Numbered from the stretch's first letter, positions 1 through 9,524 are shown. The stretch is 64,000 nt of DNA from SIG480 sp045636865 (GCA_045636865.1 JAZTYJ010000004.1:179660-243659), one strand, 5' to 3'. Notes: generated by a model not told the origin, from the sequence alone. Numbers and translations are program-made.

Positions 1-73
1 AGAGGGAGAGGGCGAGCAGTTTTGTATCAACCTGTTTGAAGAAGGCTTTTATATTGCTGAAAAAATCTGACAT
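1..73 (-). CDS. FtsW/RodA-like protein, N-terminal fragment (cut by window edge)
   Basis: Only the first 24 codons are present, starting at an ATG at 73 on the minus strand with a good ribosome site (AAGGAAGTG) upstream. The peptide begins MSDFFSNIKAFFKQ and runs into a hydrophobic LLALSL stretch. A short basic/aromatic lead, an FKxxD-type turn and then the first membrane segment is the usual opening of FtsW/RodA/SpoVE lipid II polymerases in Clostridia. That is an inference from 24 residues; another membrane protein is possible. It has its own promoter at 111-139. Confidence 0.35.
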   Translation of the reverse strand, partial: MSDFFSNIKAFFKQVDTKLLALSL

Positions 74-110
74 CCGATATCACTTCCTTACATAGTGAAG
101 TCATAATCTA

Positions 111-139
111 ATTTTACCACTCTTTGACAAAAACGTCAA
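111..139 (-). promoter_or_regulatory. sigma-A type promoter, leftward
   Basis: Read on the minus strand: TTGACG (139-134), 17 bp spacer, TAAAAT (116-111). It drives the partial gene at 1-73 and is back to back with the rightward promoter of gdpP. Confidence 0.6.
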
Positions 140-173
140 ATACCAAAAATACAGAATAAAAGAAAATATGCGG

Positions 174-203
174 TTGCACAATGATAGCCTTTTGTGTTAT
201 ACT
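174..203 (+). promoter_or_regulatory. sigma-A type promoter of the gdpP operon
   Basis: TTGCAC (174-179), 18 bp spacer, TATACT (198-203), about 44 bp upstream of the gdpP start codon. No other clear promoter is seen before ftsH ends, so this may serve the whole gdpP-ftsH group. Confidence 0.55.
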
Positions 204-246
204 GTAATATGAATTATTATTGTTAGAAAAAGGAGGGAGTTTGCTT

Positions 247-2226
247 ATGAAAAAGCGGTTTGGAAAATGGATAGAGCCGAGATTTTTAGTCAGCTTTATT
301 GCTCTTTTCGTCTTTTCTGTTATTTCGTTTTTTGTTTCTGACATAAGTCTTGCTTCCGCAGAGCTTGCAATAAGCATTATTCTCTTTCTGGCATTTTTTA
401 TAAACGCCGAAAAACGCGAGGCAAAACTCAAGAAGAACATCGAAAAAACAGTTGTCGCAATGAATCAGGCAAACCGCGATGCAACGATAGATTTTCCCAT
501 GGCAATGGCTGTTGTCAAATGGGATTCCGGTGAGATAGTCTGGGGAAACTCCACATTTGTCGATATGGTCGGAAAGCGCGACTATATATTTGAAGAAAAG
601 CTCTTTGAGCTCATCCCCGAATTTGACCTTACCTGGGTTTCCGAAGGCAAAAAGGAAAGTCCGCAGGAAATAGGAATATCGGGAAATACTTACAGGGTTT
701 ACGGCAACATTTTCCGTCCTGATGCGGAGGAAAGTTCGGCACTTCTCACGCTTTACTGGCTTGACGTTTCGGATTATACAAGAAGTATAGAGGAGTTTGA
801 AAGATCACGTCAGGTTGTTTCGGTTATTATGATAGACAATTACGCCGAAGTTATGAACGGACTTAATGATGCCGAATGCTCGGGAATAATTGCGGAGGTC
901 GACAAACGTCTTGCGGAGTGGACTCATCCGTCAAACGCAATCTTCATGAAGTATGAAAGAGATAAATATCTTTACATCTTCCAGCAGAGGTATCTTGAAA
1001 AATACTGTGGAGAGAAATTTGCAATTTTAGATTCTGTCCGCGAAATCGAAAGCAAAAACGGAATTAAAGTTACGCTCAGTATAGGTATCGGCAAGGATGG
1101 AGAAAACTTTAAGGAAAACCATAAAAATGCGCGTCTTGCAATAGATATGGCGCTCTCGCGTGGTGGTGATCAGGCGGTAATCCGCGATAAGTTCAGCTTC
1201 GATTTCTTCGGAGGAAGATCGCAGGAGCTTGAAAAACGTACGAAGGTCAAGTCGCGTGTTATGGCAAATGCGCTCTCGGGTCTTATCGGCTCAAGCTCCG
1301 GAGTTATGATTATGGGACACAAGAATGCCGATAACGACAGCATAGGCGCAGCCGTTGGTATTGCGTGTATCGCAAGAAAAATCGGAAAGCGCGCATCCAT
1401 TGTAGTCGGTCCGAAAAACAGCGCAGATGCGTTAATCAAAAAGATAAAGACTGACCACATCTACGACGGAGCTTTTATAACGGAAGAAGACGCGCTCCTC
1501 GATGCCGACAGCGAAACACTTCTCGTTGTGGTAGATACCAACAGACTCGGTGTTGTTGAATCACCGGCACTTTTAGAGTCTGCAAACAAGGTTGCGGTTA
1601 TTGACCATCACCGCAGAGGAACAGACTATATAGACGGTGCGGTTCTTTCATTCCACGAGCCGTATGCATCGAGCACGTGTGAGCTCGTTACTGAGCTTCT
1701 GCAGTATATAGTCGAAACTCGCGATATCTTAAACTGCGAGGCAGAGGCTCTGCTTTCCGGAATCGTTGTCGATACAAAGAAATTCAGTATGAAAACGGGC
1801 GTAAGAACGTTTGAGGCTGCGGCTTACTTAAAGCGCGCAGGTGCTGATACAACGGAGCTCAAGCGAATTTTGCAGGACGACATTGATACCTACGTCAAGC
1901 GCGCGGAAATCGTAAAGCTTGCAAGGATGTATCGTGATCGCGTTGCTGTTGTTGAGTACAACGGCGCAAGCGACAGAAAAATATCCGCACAGGCGGCAGA
2001 TGAGCTTCTCACGATTTCGGGCGTTCAGGCATCTTTTGTCCTGTATCGCGACCAGGAGGATATAAATATTTCGGCTCGTTCACTCGGCGAAATAAATGTT
2101 CAGGTAATCCTTGAAAAGCTTGGCGGCGGCGGACATTTTGATACTGCAGGCGCGCAGGTTCAGGGAAAAACCATGGAAGAAGTATCAGAAGTGCTCAAAA
2201 AAGCAATTGACGATGTTATAGCTTAA
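247..2226 (+). CDS. gdpP: GdpP/YybT-type cyclic-di-AMP phosphodiesterase
   Basis: A 659-residue membrane-anchored phosphodiesterase that in this family hydrolyses c-di-AMP to 5'-pApA. Two membrane segments lie at about residues 13-55, followed by a degenerate PAS-like region (about 75-170) and a GGDEF-like domain without an intact GGDEF signature (about 185-290), as usual for GdpP. The C-terminal half is the DHH/DHHA1 catalytic unit: GHKNADNDS near 355, a VVDTNR aspartate near 430, the DHH motif (IDHHRRG) near 452 and the GGGGH motif near 626. I chose the ATG at 247 because AGGAGGG lies 9 bases upstream; an in-frame TTG at 220 has no such site. rplI and dnaB follow, the common Firmicutes order. 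Confidence 0.93.
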   Translation: MKKRFGKWIEPRFLVSFIALFVFSVISFFVSDISLASAELAISIILFLAFFINAEKREAKLKKNIEKTVVAMNQANRDATIDFPMAMAVVKWDSGEIVWGNSTFVDMVGKRDYIFEEKLFELIPEFDLTWVSEGKKESPQEIGISGNTYRVYGNIFRPDAEESSALLTLYWLDVSDYTRSIEEFERSRQVVSVIMIDNYAEVMNGLNDAECSGIIAEVDKRLAEWTHPSNAIFMKYERDKYLYIFQQRYLEKYCGEKFAILDSVREIESKNGIKVTLSIGIGKDGENFKENHKNARLAIDMALSRGGDQAVIRDKFSFDFFGGRSQELEKRTKVKSRVMANALSGLIGSSSGVMIMGHKNADNDSIGAAVGIACIARKIGKRASIVVGPKNSADALIKKIKTDHIYDGAFITEEDALLDADSETLLVVVDTNRLGVVESPALLESANKVAVIDHHRRGTDYIDGAVLSFHEPYASSTCELVTELLQYIVETRDILNCEAEALLSGIVVDTKKFSMKTGVRTFEAAAYLKRAGADTTELKRILQDDIDTYVKRAEIVKLARMYRDRVAVVEYNGASDRKISAQAADELLTISGVQASFVLYRDQEDINISARSLGEINVQVILEKLGGGGHFDTAGAQVQGKTMEEVSEVLKKAIDDVIA

Positions 2227-2241
2227 TACGGAGGTATAAAA

Positions 2242-2688
2242 ATGAAGGTAATTTTGAATGCAGACGTTAAAGGTCAGGGGAAAAAGGGTCAGATAATCAC
2301 AGTATCTGACGGATATGCAAGAAACTTCCTCTTTCCGAAGAATCTTGCAAAGGAAGCAACAACAGACAATCTCAATGCGGCAAAGCTTCACGAAGAGGCA
2401 AACCTTGCAAGAATAGCAAGAGAAAAGGAAGCTGCACGTGCACTTGCAGAGGAGCTTAAGACTATGAAGGTTGAAGTTCTTGCAAAGGCAGGCTCCGGCG
2501 GCAGACTTTTCGGATCGGTTACGGCGGCAGATATTTCAGAAGCACTCAAGAAGCAGCACAAGATAGAGATTGACCGCCACAAGCTTGTCCTTAATGAGAC
2601 AATCAAGCAGTTCGGATCATATGAGGTAAAGGTAAAGCTTTATAACGAAGTCAGCGGAACACTTTTTGTAACTGTTAAGGAAGCTTAA
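2242..2688 (+). CDS. rplI: 50S ribosomal protein L9 (bL9)
   Basis: Ribosomal protein of the large subunit that binds 23S rRNA near the L1 stalk. The 148 residues match the usual bL9 length. The N-terminal half holds the signature region (VKGQGKKGQ, then DGYARNFLFP at about 24-33), followed by the long Ala/Glu/Lys-rich connecting helix and the C-terminal domain ending in VTVKEA. The start ATG has TACGGAGG 8 bases upstream. It lies 15 bases after gdpP. Codon use is strongly biased, as expected for a ribosomal protein. Confidence 0.97.
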   Translation: MKVILNADVKGQGKKGQIITVSDGYARNFLFPKNLAKEATTDNLNAAKLHEEANLARIAREKEAARALAEELKTMKVEVLAKAGSGGRLFGSVTAADISEALKKQHKIEIDRHKLVLNETIKQFGSYEVKVKLYNEVSGTLFVTVKEA

Positions 2689-2714
2689 TTCTCTCAATTC
2701 TGGAGGGTTGTAAA

Positions 2715-4028
2715 ATGGATGAACTCATCGGTGCAAGACTGCCGCATAACGTAGAGGCGGAGCAGTCGGTGCTCGGTTCAATGCTCCTCGATTCAGGGTG
2801 CGTGCCCGTCGTTATGGAGCTTCTTCGTGCAGACGATTTCTATGTTTCCCAGAATAAGGCGATTTTCGAAGCAATTCAGAGTATGTTTACGCTCAACGAA
2901 ACGATAGACCCCGTGACCGTTATTGATAAGCTCACCATAAGGGGAGATATTGATGCGGCCGGAGGTCGTGCATACATTCTCAAGCTTCTGGAGATTACGC
3001 CGACATCTGCGAACGTTGCACAGTACATAAAAATCGTACACGACAAGGCACTTCTCCGCACACTCGACAAAACATCAGCTGACATTCACGATGCTGTTGT
3101 GTCGGGAGAGGGTGAGGCAGAAGATGTTGTCGAGTTTGCAGAGCAGAAGATTTACGAAATAAGAAACGAAAAAAAGAGCAAGGGTATGGCTTCAATAAAC
3201 GAAGTTCTTGAAAGCACATACGCGCACCTCGGAACACTTGCAAAGAATGCGGGAAAGCTTCCGGGAACGCCCACCGGTTTTTCAACCGTAGATTCATTCC
3301 TTACAGGTCTTAATAATTCCGACCTCATCATCCTTGCGGCGAACACAGGTGTCGGTAAGACAAGCTTTGCACTCAATATCTGTGCAAATGCGGCAAAGGC
3401 ATCGGATAAGGCGGTTGTTGTATTTTCACTTGAAATGTCAAACGAGCAGCTTGCTCTCCGTCTTATTTCAGGCGAGGCACTTGTCGATTCAAAAAAACTC
3501 CGCACGGGTATTTTGAACGATGAGGAATGGATGGCAATAGCACACGCGTCAAAAACACTTTCAAAAACAAACATCTACCTTGCCGATTCTACGGGAATCA
3601 CGGTAAATGAAATGAAGGCAAAATGCCGTCGTCTCGGAAAGGAAATCGGGCTTGTCATAATCGACTATCTGCAGCTTGTTTCATCGGGAGTGCGTACGGA
3701 TAGCCGAGTCAATGAAGTTGCGGCAATTTCGCGCGCGCTCAAGATTATGGCAAAGGATTTAAATGTTCCGGTATTGTGCCTTTCACAGCTCTCGCGAGAC
3801 AGCGACAAGCAGGGCCGTCGTCCGCGCCTTTCTGACCTTCGTGAGTCAGGCTCAATCGAACAGGATGCAGACGTGGTTTTGATCCTTTACAGGGAGGATA
3901 AGGAAAAACCCGAGAACGTAAAGCTTCTTGTCGAAAAGAACAGACACGGAAGCATAGGCGATATTGATTTGCATTGGGACGGCAAATACACGAAATTTAC
4001 GTCGGTGGATAATTCATATGCACAGTAA
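2715..4028 (+). CDS. dnaB: Replicative DNA helicase DnaB
   Basis: Hexameric 5'-3' helicase that unwinds DNA at the replication fork and recruits primase. The N-terminal primase-interaction domain opens with LPHNVEAEQSVLGSMLLD. The RecA-like ATPase domain has Walker A NTGVGKTS at about 208, Walker B LVIIDYLQL near 315 and the late motif RESGSIEQDADVV. The 437-residue length is typical and no intein is present. It starts 26 bases after rplI behind CTGGAGGG, and its last 11 bases overlap the start of tilS. Confidence 0.97.
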   Translation: MDELIGARLPHNVEAEQSVLGSMLLDSGCVPVVMELLRADDFYVSQNKAIFEAIQSMFTLNETIDPVTVIDKLTIRGDIDAAGGRAYILKLLEITPTSANVAQYIKIVHDKALLRTLDKTSADIHDAVVSGEGEAEDVVEFAEQKIYEIRNEKKSKGMASINEVLESTYAHLGTLAKNAGKLPGTPTGFSTVDSFLTGLNNSDLIILAANTGVGKTSFALNICANAAKASDKAVVVFSLEMSNEQLALRLISGEALVDSKKLRTGILNDEEWMAIAHASKTLSKTNIYLADSTGITVNEMKAKCRRLGKEIGLVIIDYLQLVSSGVRTDSRVNEVAAISRALKIMAKDLNVPVLCLSQLSRDSDKQGRRPRLSDLRESGSIEQDADVVLILYREDKEKPENVKLLVEKNRHGSIGDIDLHWDGKYTKFTSVDNSYAQ

Positions 4029-5355
4029 GGTATTAAAAACGCTTTGCGAAAATCTCGGAAATGCAAGAAAGCTTCTCGTTGCGCTGTCGGGCGGAGTTGA
4101 TTCGTCCGTGTTGCTTGACGTGCTCGTTTCTCTTTCGGAGACACTTAATGTGTCGGTATGTGCTGCGCATCTCAATCATATGTTGCGCGGTGAGGCTGCA
4201 GATGCAGATGCGGCGTTTGTGAAGAAAAAATGCGATGCATACGGTATAGAGCTCATATCTGAAAGAATTGACATAAAAAAGCTCGCGGAGGAGCGCTGTG
4301 AATCGATAGAGCTTTGCGCGAGAAACGAAAGATATGCGTTTCTTGAAAGAGCGAGGATTCTGACCGGCGCGGATGTCGTTGCAACGGCACACAATGCAAA
4401 CGACAATCTTGAAACAATATTGTTCAATCTCTCCCGCGGAAGCGGTATTTCGGGGCTCTGCGGTATTCCGTATGTCCGCGAAAGCATCATCCGACCGCTT
4501 CTTGAATGTAGTCGGAAAGAGATTGAAGAATACGCGAAGGCAAAAAATATAAGCTTTTGTATTGACGAGACGAACAACGAAACGGAATACACCCGAAACA
4601 AAATACGTCATACGGTGGTAAAGCCGCTTTGTGAGGTGAATCCATCCGCCGTTGAAAATGCGCTTCATACATCACGTATCCTAAAAGCGCAGTCGGCATT
4701 TATTTCGCATGCGGCAAAGCTTCATGCGGAGAAAATCCGAACAGGAAAAAATTCGTGCTCAAGGGCAGGACTGCTTTCGGAGCCTGCACTTATCCATAAT
4801 GTGTGCGAGCTTTATGCAGGCGCCGCTTCCGGTGATGAAGACTACACACTTTCTTATCGTCATATATGCGCGATAGAAGCTGTCATAAAAGGTGAGTCGC
4901 CATCTGCAAGAGTCGAGCTTCCGCGCGGGCTTGTCGCACGACGTGAGTATGAAAACCTTGTGTTTGAGCGGGTTTGCAACTGTGAAGCAGATTTGCCTGT
5001 CAGCCTTTGTGAAGGCGAAAACTTGTGGGGTACATATAAAATAGATGTAAAAAAATGTACATCAAGGGAAAAAATTCATAGTTTATTAAATACTTTTTTT
5101 ATTCCTTGTGATAAAATAGAAGGCAGTCTTGTAGTGAGATCGCGCAGGGGCGGGGATGAAATCAGACTTCCGGGACGGAAGAAAAAAAGCCTGAAAAAGC
5201 TTTTTGTTGATGAGAAGGTTCCTCAGAAAACGCGAGATTTTATACCCGTCATCGCGGATTCAGAAAAGGTGTTTGCTGTTTTCGGTTTTGGCGAAAACGA
5301 GTTTGCAAAAAAAGACGGCGCGGACGGATATATTATAAAAATAACAGAAAAATAA
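4018..5355 (+). CDS. tilS: tRNA(Ile)-lysidine synthase TilS
   Basis: ATP-dependent enzyme that joins lysine to C34 of the CAU-anticodon isoleucine tRNA, changing its decoding from AUG to AUA. The PP-loop ATP pyrophosphatase motif SGGVDSS is at about residue 22, followed by the AAHLNHMLRG segment. The C-terminal TilS domain (RSRRGGDEIRLPGRKKKSLKKL, split here by its usual turns) lies at about 365-400. I place the start at the ATG at 4018, inside the end of dnaB (MHSKVLKTL); this gives 445 residues, close to the family's length. Longer in-frame extension into dnaB is unlikely to be translated. Confidence 0.92.
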   Translation: MHSKVLKTLCENLGNARKLLVALSGGVDSSVLLDVLVSLSETLNVSVCAAHLNHMLRGEAADADAAFVKKKCDAYGIELISERIDIKKLAEERCESIELCARNERYAFLERARILTGADVVATAHNANDNLETILFNLSRGSGISGLCGIPYVRESIIRPLLECSRKEIEEYAKAKNISFCIDETNNETEYTRNKIRHTVVKPLCEVNPSAVENALHTSRILKAQSAFISHAAKLHAEKIRTGKNSCSRAGLLSEPALIHNVCELYAGAASGDEDYTLSYRHICAIEAVIKGESPSARVELPRGLVARREYENLVFERVCNCEADLPVSLCEGENLWGTYKIDVKKCTSREKIHSLLNTFFIPCDKIEGSLVVRSRRGGDEIRLPGRKKKSLKKLFVDEKVPQKTRDFIPVIADSEKVFAVFGFGENEFAKKDGADGYIIKITEK

Positions 5356-5367
5356 GGTGTGGGGATT

Positions 5368-5907
5368 TTGAGAAACGATATTGAAAGAATTCTTTTTACG
5401 AAAGAAGAAATTGCCGAAAAGGTAAAAGTTCTGGCAAATCAGATAAAGAGTGAATATAGCGATAAGAACCCGCTTATATTATGTATATTGAAAGGCTCTT
5501 TGATATTTACGTCAGATCTTATGCGCGAGCTTGATTTTCCGTGCGAGGTTGATTTTATGCAGGTATCAAGCTACGGTGTGGGAGCAGAAACAACAGGAAA
5601 GCTCGTTATAAAAAAGGACCTTTCAGCAGACATAACAGGACGCCATGTAATCGTTGTTGAGGATATTCTTGATTCGGGAGTTACACTCTCAAATCTCATT
5701 CCCGAGCTTTCAAAAAGAGGGGCTTCGTCGATAAAGCTGTGCGTGCTTTTAAACAAACCTGAAAGGCGCATTGTTGAGGTAAAAGCTGACTACATCGGCT
5801 ATGACATCGAAAACGAATTCGTTGTCGGATACGGTCTTGATTACGATGAAAAGTACAGAAACCTTCCGTATATAGGAATACTCAAACGCGAGGTTTACGA
5901 AAAATAA
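5368..5907 (+). CDS. hpt: Hypoxanthine phosphoribosyltransferase
   Basis: Purine salvage enzyme transferring phosphoribose from PRPP to hypoxanthine or guanine. The PRPP-binding signature VVEDILDSGVTL lies at about 96-107 and the pyrophosphate loop LKGSLIFTSDL near 40. At 179 residues it has the usual HPRT size. The start is uncertain: a TTG at 5368 sits 3 to 4 bases after GGTGTGGGG, while an in-frame GTG at 5359 would add three residues and lies inside that site. Position between tilS and ftsH is the classical Firmicutes arrangement. Confidence 0.93.
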   Translation: MRNDIERILFTKEEIAEKVKVLANQIKSEYSDKNPLILCILKGSLIFTSDLMRELDFPCEVDFMQVSSYGVGAETTGKLVIKKDLSADITGRHVIVVEDILDSGVTLSNLIPELSKRGASSIKLCVLLNKPERRIVEVKADYIGYDIENEFVVGYGLDYDEKYRNLPYIGILKREVYEK

Positions 5908-5932
5908 ATATACTTAAAGGATGTGACATCAA

Positions 5933-7849
5933 TTGAAAAAAAGCAACACAAGAGACATACTTCTCTTTTTGCTCATAATCGTCATTCTTGTCTCCGCGGC
6001 AAGCCTTCTGTTTGAGGGAAACGGCGAGGAGAAGATAACATATGCGACGGTCGTGCGTCAGTTTGAGGCACAAAATGTAGAGAAGTACATCATAGATGGC
6101 GGGATACTGACAATGCAGCTTCGCCGTCCGGTTCAGGGACAGGATATCATAACTTTTGACCTATCGGACCCGCAGATAAGAGCGGATTTCAGGACTGATT
6201 GTGCCGAGCTTATCAAATACCAGAGATCGGTCGGCATAATCACGGATGACGACAGAATACCCGAGGCAGGAACGCCGTGGTGGATGGTTATTCTTCCGTA
6301 TGTGCTTGTAATGCTCGTTATCGCTGCTATGTGGTTCTTTATGTTCAACAAGGCAGATGGCGGTGCTGCAAAGACTATGCGCTTCGGTAAGGCACGCACA
6401 AAGCTCGGAAGCGACGAAAAGAAGAAGGTTACTTTCGCTGACGTTGCAGGTGCAGAGGAAGAAAAGCTTGAGCTTTCTGAAATCGTAGATTTTCTTAAGG
6501 ATCCGAAAAAGTTTACGGAGATCGGCGCAAGAATCCCGAAAGGTGTGTTGCTTGTCGGCCCTCCGGGAACAGGTAAAACATACATCGCAAAGGCAGTTGC
6601 AGGTGAGGCGGGAGTTCCGTTTCTCTCCATATCGGGTTCGGACTTTGTTGAGCTTTACGTAGGCGTCGGTGCATCGCGTGTGCGCGACCTTTTCGAGCAG
6701 GCAAAGAAAGTGGCTCCTGCGATTATCTTTATAGACGAAATTGATGCGGTCGGTCGTCACCGCGGCGCAGGATACGGCGGCGGACACGACGAAAGAGAGC
6801 AGACCCTCAACCAGCTCCTTGTCGAGATGGACGGTTTCGGAAACAACGAAGGCGTTATCATCATCGCGGCTACAAACCGCCCCGACATTCTCGATCCGGC
6901 TCTCATGCGTCCGGGCAGATTTGACCGTCAGGTTTATGTCGGTCTTCCCGATATGGCAGACCGCGAAAAGGTTCTTGAAATTCACGCTCGCTCAAAAAAG
7001 ATTGCGGCGGACGTCAGTCTCAAGACAGTCGCAAAATCTACAAGTGGATTTACTCCGGCAGATCTTGAAAATCTTCTTAACGAGGCAGCACTCCTTGCTG
7101 CAAGAAGAGGAGAAAAGTCTCTCTGCCAGGATGATATTGAAAAGTCAATGCTCAAGATTATTGCAGGTCCTGCAAAGAAGAGCAGAGTCAGAAGTGAGAG
7201 CGAAAACAAGCTTGTTGCTTACCACGAGGCAGGTCATGCTCTTGCGATGAAGTTCCTAAAAACTCAAGACCCCGTTCATCACATTTCAATCATTCCTCGC
7301 GGAATGGCAAACGGTTATACAATCTCGCTTCCGCGTGAGGATGTATACACAAAGTCAAAAACCGCGATGAACGAAGATATCGTATCACTCCTCGGCGGAC
7401 GCGTTGCAGAAAAGCTCGTACTTGACGACATTTCAACGGGCGCATCAAACGATATTCAGCGCGCAACTGCTATCGCACGTGATATGATAACAAAGTACGG
7501 TATGAGCGACCGCCTCGGTCCGATAAGCTATGCATCTGAAAATGAAGAGGTTTTCCTCGGTCGCGACTTTGCATCAAAGCGCGCATATTCAGAAGAAATT
7601 GCAGGCATAATCGACGAGGAAATCAAGGCGGTTGTAGAAACTGCATACAAGCGCTGTGAAAATATCCTGAATGAGAATATGGATAAGCTCCACGAGATAG
7701 CAAAATTCCTTCTTGAAAATGAAACTATGGAAGCCGAAGACTTCTATGCGCTTTTCGGAGAACAGGTTCCCGAAAAGGATAAAAAAGAGGAAGTAAACGA
7801 AGTACTGGTTGAAGAGAACACAGAAGAGACAACCGAAGATAACAACTAA
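5933..7849 (+). CDS. ftsH: ATP-dependent zinc metalloprotease FtsH
   Basis: Membrane-bound AAA+ protease that degrades misfolded and regulatory membrane proteins. Membrane segments lie at about 8-28 and 117-137, enclosing a small extracytoplasmic domain. The AAA domain has Walker A GPPGTGKT near 207, Walker B IIFIDEID near 265 and a second-region-of-homology stretch AATNRPDILDPALMRPGRFD. The zinc protease motif HEAGH is near 430. The tail is rich in Glu/Asp/Asn. Start is a TTG (KKSNTRDILL) preceded by AAAGGATGTGA. It is the last gene of the operon, 638 residues, followed at once by a strong terminator. Confidence 0.96.
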   Translation: MKKSNTRDILLFLLIIVILVSAASLLFEGNGEEKITYATVVRQFEAQNVEKYIIDGGILTMQLRRPVQGQDIITFDLSDPQIRADFRTDCAELIKYQRSVGIITDDDRIPEAGTPWWMVILPYVLVMLVIAAMWFFMFNKADGGAAKTMRFGKARTKLGSDEKKKVTFADVAGAEEEKLELSEIVDFLKDPKKFTEIGARIPKGVLLVGPPGTGKTYIAKAVAGEAGVPFLSISGSDFVELYVGVGASRVRDLFEQAKKVAPAIIFIDEIDAVGRHRGAGYGGGHDEREQTLNQLLVEMDGFGNNEGVIIIAATNRPDILDPALMRPGRFDRQVYVGLPDMADREKVLEIHARSKKIAADVSLKTVAKSTSGFTPADLENLLNEAALLAARRGEKSLCQDDIEKSMLKIIAGPAKKSRVRSESENKLVAYHEAGHALAMKFLKTQDPVHHISIIPRGMANGYTISLPREDVYTKSKTAMNEDIVSLLGGRVAEKLVLDDISTGASNDIQRATAIARDMITKYGMSDRLGPISYASENEEVFLGRDFASKRAYSEEIAGIIDEEIKAVVETAYKRCENILNENMDKLHEIAKFLLENETMEAEDFYALFGEQVPEKDKKEEVNEVLVEENTEETTEDNN

Positions 7850-7885
7850 AAAAATCGCAAGGCAATTTTGCCTTGCGATTTTTTT
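7850..7885. terminator. Bidirectional intrinsic terminator
   Basis: A 12-13 bp stem (AATCGCAAGGCAA pairing with TGCCTTGCGATT) flanked by an A-run on the left and a T-run on the right. It ends the gdpP-ftsH operon and, in the other direction, the glycosyltransferase gene whose stop codon is at 7884. Confidence 0.88.
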
Positions 7886-9146
7886 ACTTCTGAAATTCCT
7901 CGATATTTTTTGCGATGGTGTGGGTTATCGGTTTCCATTCTATTTTTTTAAAGAGCGCGCAAATTGAAATCGGAATGTAGGTAAAGATAAAAAGCGGAAA
8001 CGTGAAGACATAAAGAATTTTTTTTGAGAGCTTTGCATTGATGTTTTTCCACTCCGTAGCGGTTGTGATTGCGGCGAAGAATAAAAGAACAGAATAAAAA
8101 TTGAAAAGTGTCATGAAAAATGCCGTCGCAGAAGCTTTTGCGATGTTCTGCATTAAGGGGAGATTAAACAGCGAGATTATAAGTATCGTAAAGTTTAAAA
8201 CCGCACCGATTACGGTAAAGAGCATTGCAGGAACAATCGTCATCAGCATATCGTAGGAAGAAAAACTTTTGTTTTTGAATATTGAGAAAAAGAGGCGTTT
8301 GCCGTAGACGGAAAAAACCTGAAAAAAGCCCTTTGCCCAACGAATGCGCTGATTCCATGACTGCCGGAAGGTTATGGGCTGTTCGTCATAAAGCATGGCA
8401 TTTTGGGCATACCCGATTTTTTCATCGCGAATTACGCTGTCTATCGAAAATTCGATATCCTCGGTAAGAAGATAATATTTCCAGCCGTGGTTTTGTTCTA
8501 TAATCTCGCGGGAAACGAGAAAACCCGTGCCGGAGACTGCACAACTGAGACCGAGAATCATCCGCGAGTTGTTTATAAACCTTGCCTCGCGCAAAAACCA
8601 GAGAGATGACCCTGCCGAAATCCAGTTTGTGTCATAGTTTTTTGAGTTGCGGTAGCTTGTAACTATGCGATAGCCGGAGGCAAAGGCGCGGTTCATTTCG
8701 GAGATGTAGTTTTTGTCGAGAAGATTATCGGCGTCGAACACGAAGAATCCGTCATAGTCTGAAAAGTTTCCGAGCTTAACGAGATTTTTGAAACCGAAAT
8801 TCAGGGCAAAGCCCTTGCCGATATGTGACAGGTCATTTCGTTCAAAAACTTCCGCGCCGGCACGTTTTGCACACTCTGCAGTATCGTCTGTGCAGTTGTC
8901 TGCTATAACGTAAATGTCATAAAGCTCCTTTGGGTAATTCTGCTTTTTTATGCTCTCAATAAGATTGGAAATTACAGCCTGCTCGTTTCGTGCCGCTATT
9001 AAAACAGCGTATTTGTGAAGCTTGTCACTGCAAAATGCGGTTTTCTTGCCAAACAGCGAAACAAAAACATATACGATCTGATAAGAATACAGGACGGTAA
9101 AGAACAAAAAGAGAAAAAGGTTTGACACGTTGAGAAATTCGCGCAA
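7884..9146 (-). CDS. Membrane glycosyltransferase family 2 (processive type)
   Basis: A 420-residue inner-membrane glycosyltransferase that most likely polymerises or exports a surface polysaccharide; its substrate is unknown. One membrane helix lies at about 9-33. The GT-A domain carries VLIAARNE (about 47), a DNCTDD segment, FDADN (about 137), TEDIE (about 230) and QRIRW (about 265), the D, D, D, QxxRW set of processive GT2 enzymes such as IcaA or cellulose synthase. Three to four membrane helices follow the catalytic domain. The start is a TTG behind AAGGAGG. It is a single gene convergent with ftsH. Confidence 0.82.
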   Translation of the reverse strand: MREFLNVSNLFLFLFFTVLYSYQIVYVFVSLFGKKTAFCSDKLHKYAVLIAARNEQAVISNLIESIKKQNYPKELYDIYVIADNCTDDTAECAKRAGAEVFERNDLSHIGKGFALNFGFKNLVKLGNFSDYDGFFVFDADNLLDKNYISEMNRAFASGYRIVTSYRNSKNYDTNWISAGSSLWFLREARFINNSRMILGLSCAVSGTGFLVSREIIEQNHGWKYYLLTEDIEFSIDSVIRDEKIGYAQNAMLYDEQPITFRQSWNQRIRWAKGFFQVFSVYGKRLFFSIFKNKSFSSYDMLMTIVPAMLFTVIGAVLNFTILIISLFNLPLMQNIAKASATAFFMTLFNFYSVLLFFAAITTATEWKNINAKLSKKILYVFTFPLFIFTYIPISICALFKKIEWKPITHTIAKNIEEFQK

Positions 9147-9186
9147 GGAAATCTCCTCCTTAAAGGGTTATTTGATTTATAATTTC

Positions 9187-9215
9187 AACATAGAAAACGA
9201 CTGTCGCTAATACAA
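9187..9215 (-). promoter_or_regulatory. Possible promoter of the GT2 gene
   Basis: On the minus strand TTGTAT (9215-9210), 17 bp, TATGTT (9192-9187). Both boxes are 4/6 matches, so this is tentative. A plus-strand AATACAAT at 9209-9216 could instead be the -10 of a sigma-E type promoter for yqfC, but I see no convincing -35. Confidence 0.35.
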
Positions 9216-9239
9216 TTTATTATGGAAGGAGGAAGATAT

Positions 9240-9524
9240 GTGAAAAAAGAAAAATTTATCGTAAAAGCGTCAGATATATTCAATGTGCCGGCAGACGTGA
9301 AGGGCGGACTTCTGCATACTGAAATAGAGGGAAGTCGTGCAGTCTTTTTTGAAAATCACAAGGGGATAATATCACTCGGCGAAGATGAGATAGAGATAAA
9401 TTCGGGAGAGGGAAGAGTGTTGGTTTCGGGGCAGAGACTTTCGGTCGCCGCAATGAACAGCGAAGAAATACGCATAGTCGGAACAATCGAAAAAGTAGAG
9501 TTCCTCGGCAGAGGTGCAGAATAA
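9240..9524 (+). CDS. yqfC: Sporulation protein YqfC (YabP/YqfC family)
   Basis: Small mother-cell sporulation protein paired with YqfD; its molecular role is not well known. The 94 residues contain the YabP/YqfC core, with the HKGIISLGEDEI and GQRLSVAAMNSEEIRIVG segments. The GTG at 9240 (KKEKFIVKAS) is the best start because AAGGAGG lies 7 bases upstream; the upstream ATG at 9222 would place that ribosome site inside the gene. The stop codon overlaps the yqfD start as TAATG. Confidence 0.85.
   Translation: MKKEKFIVKASDIFNVPADVKGGLLHTEIEGSRAVFFENHKGIISLGEDEIEINSGEGRVLVSGQRLSVAAMNSEEIRIVGTIEKVEFLGRGAE

Noticed and set aside
6161..6985. 274-codon minus-strand open frame inside ftsH
   Set aside because: It is antisense to the AAA domain of ftsH, rich in Cys/Arg/Ser and without a start context.
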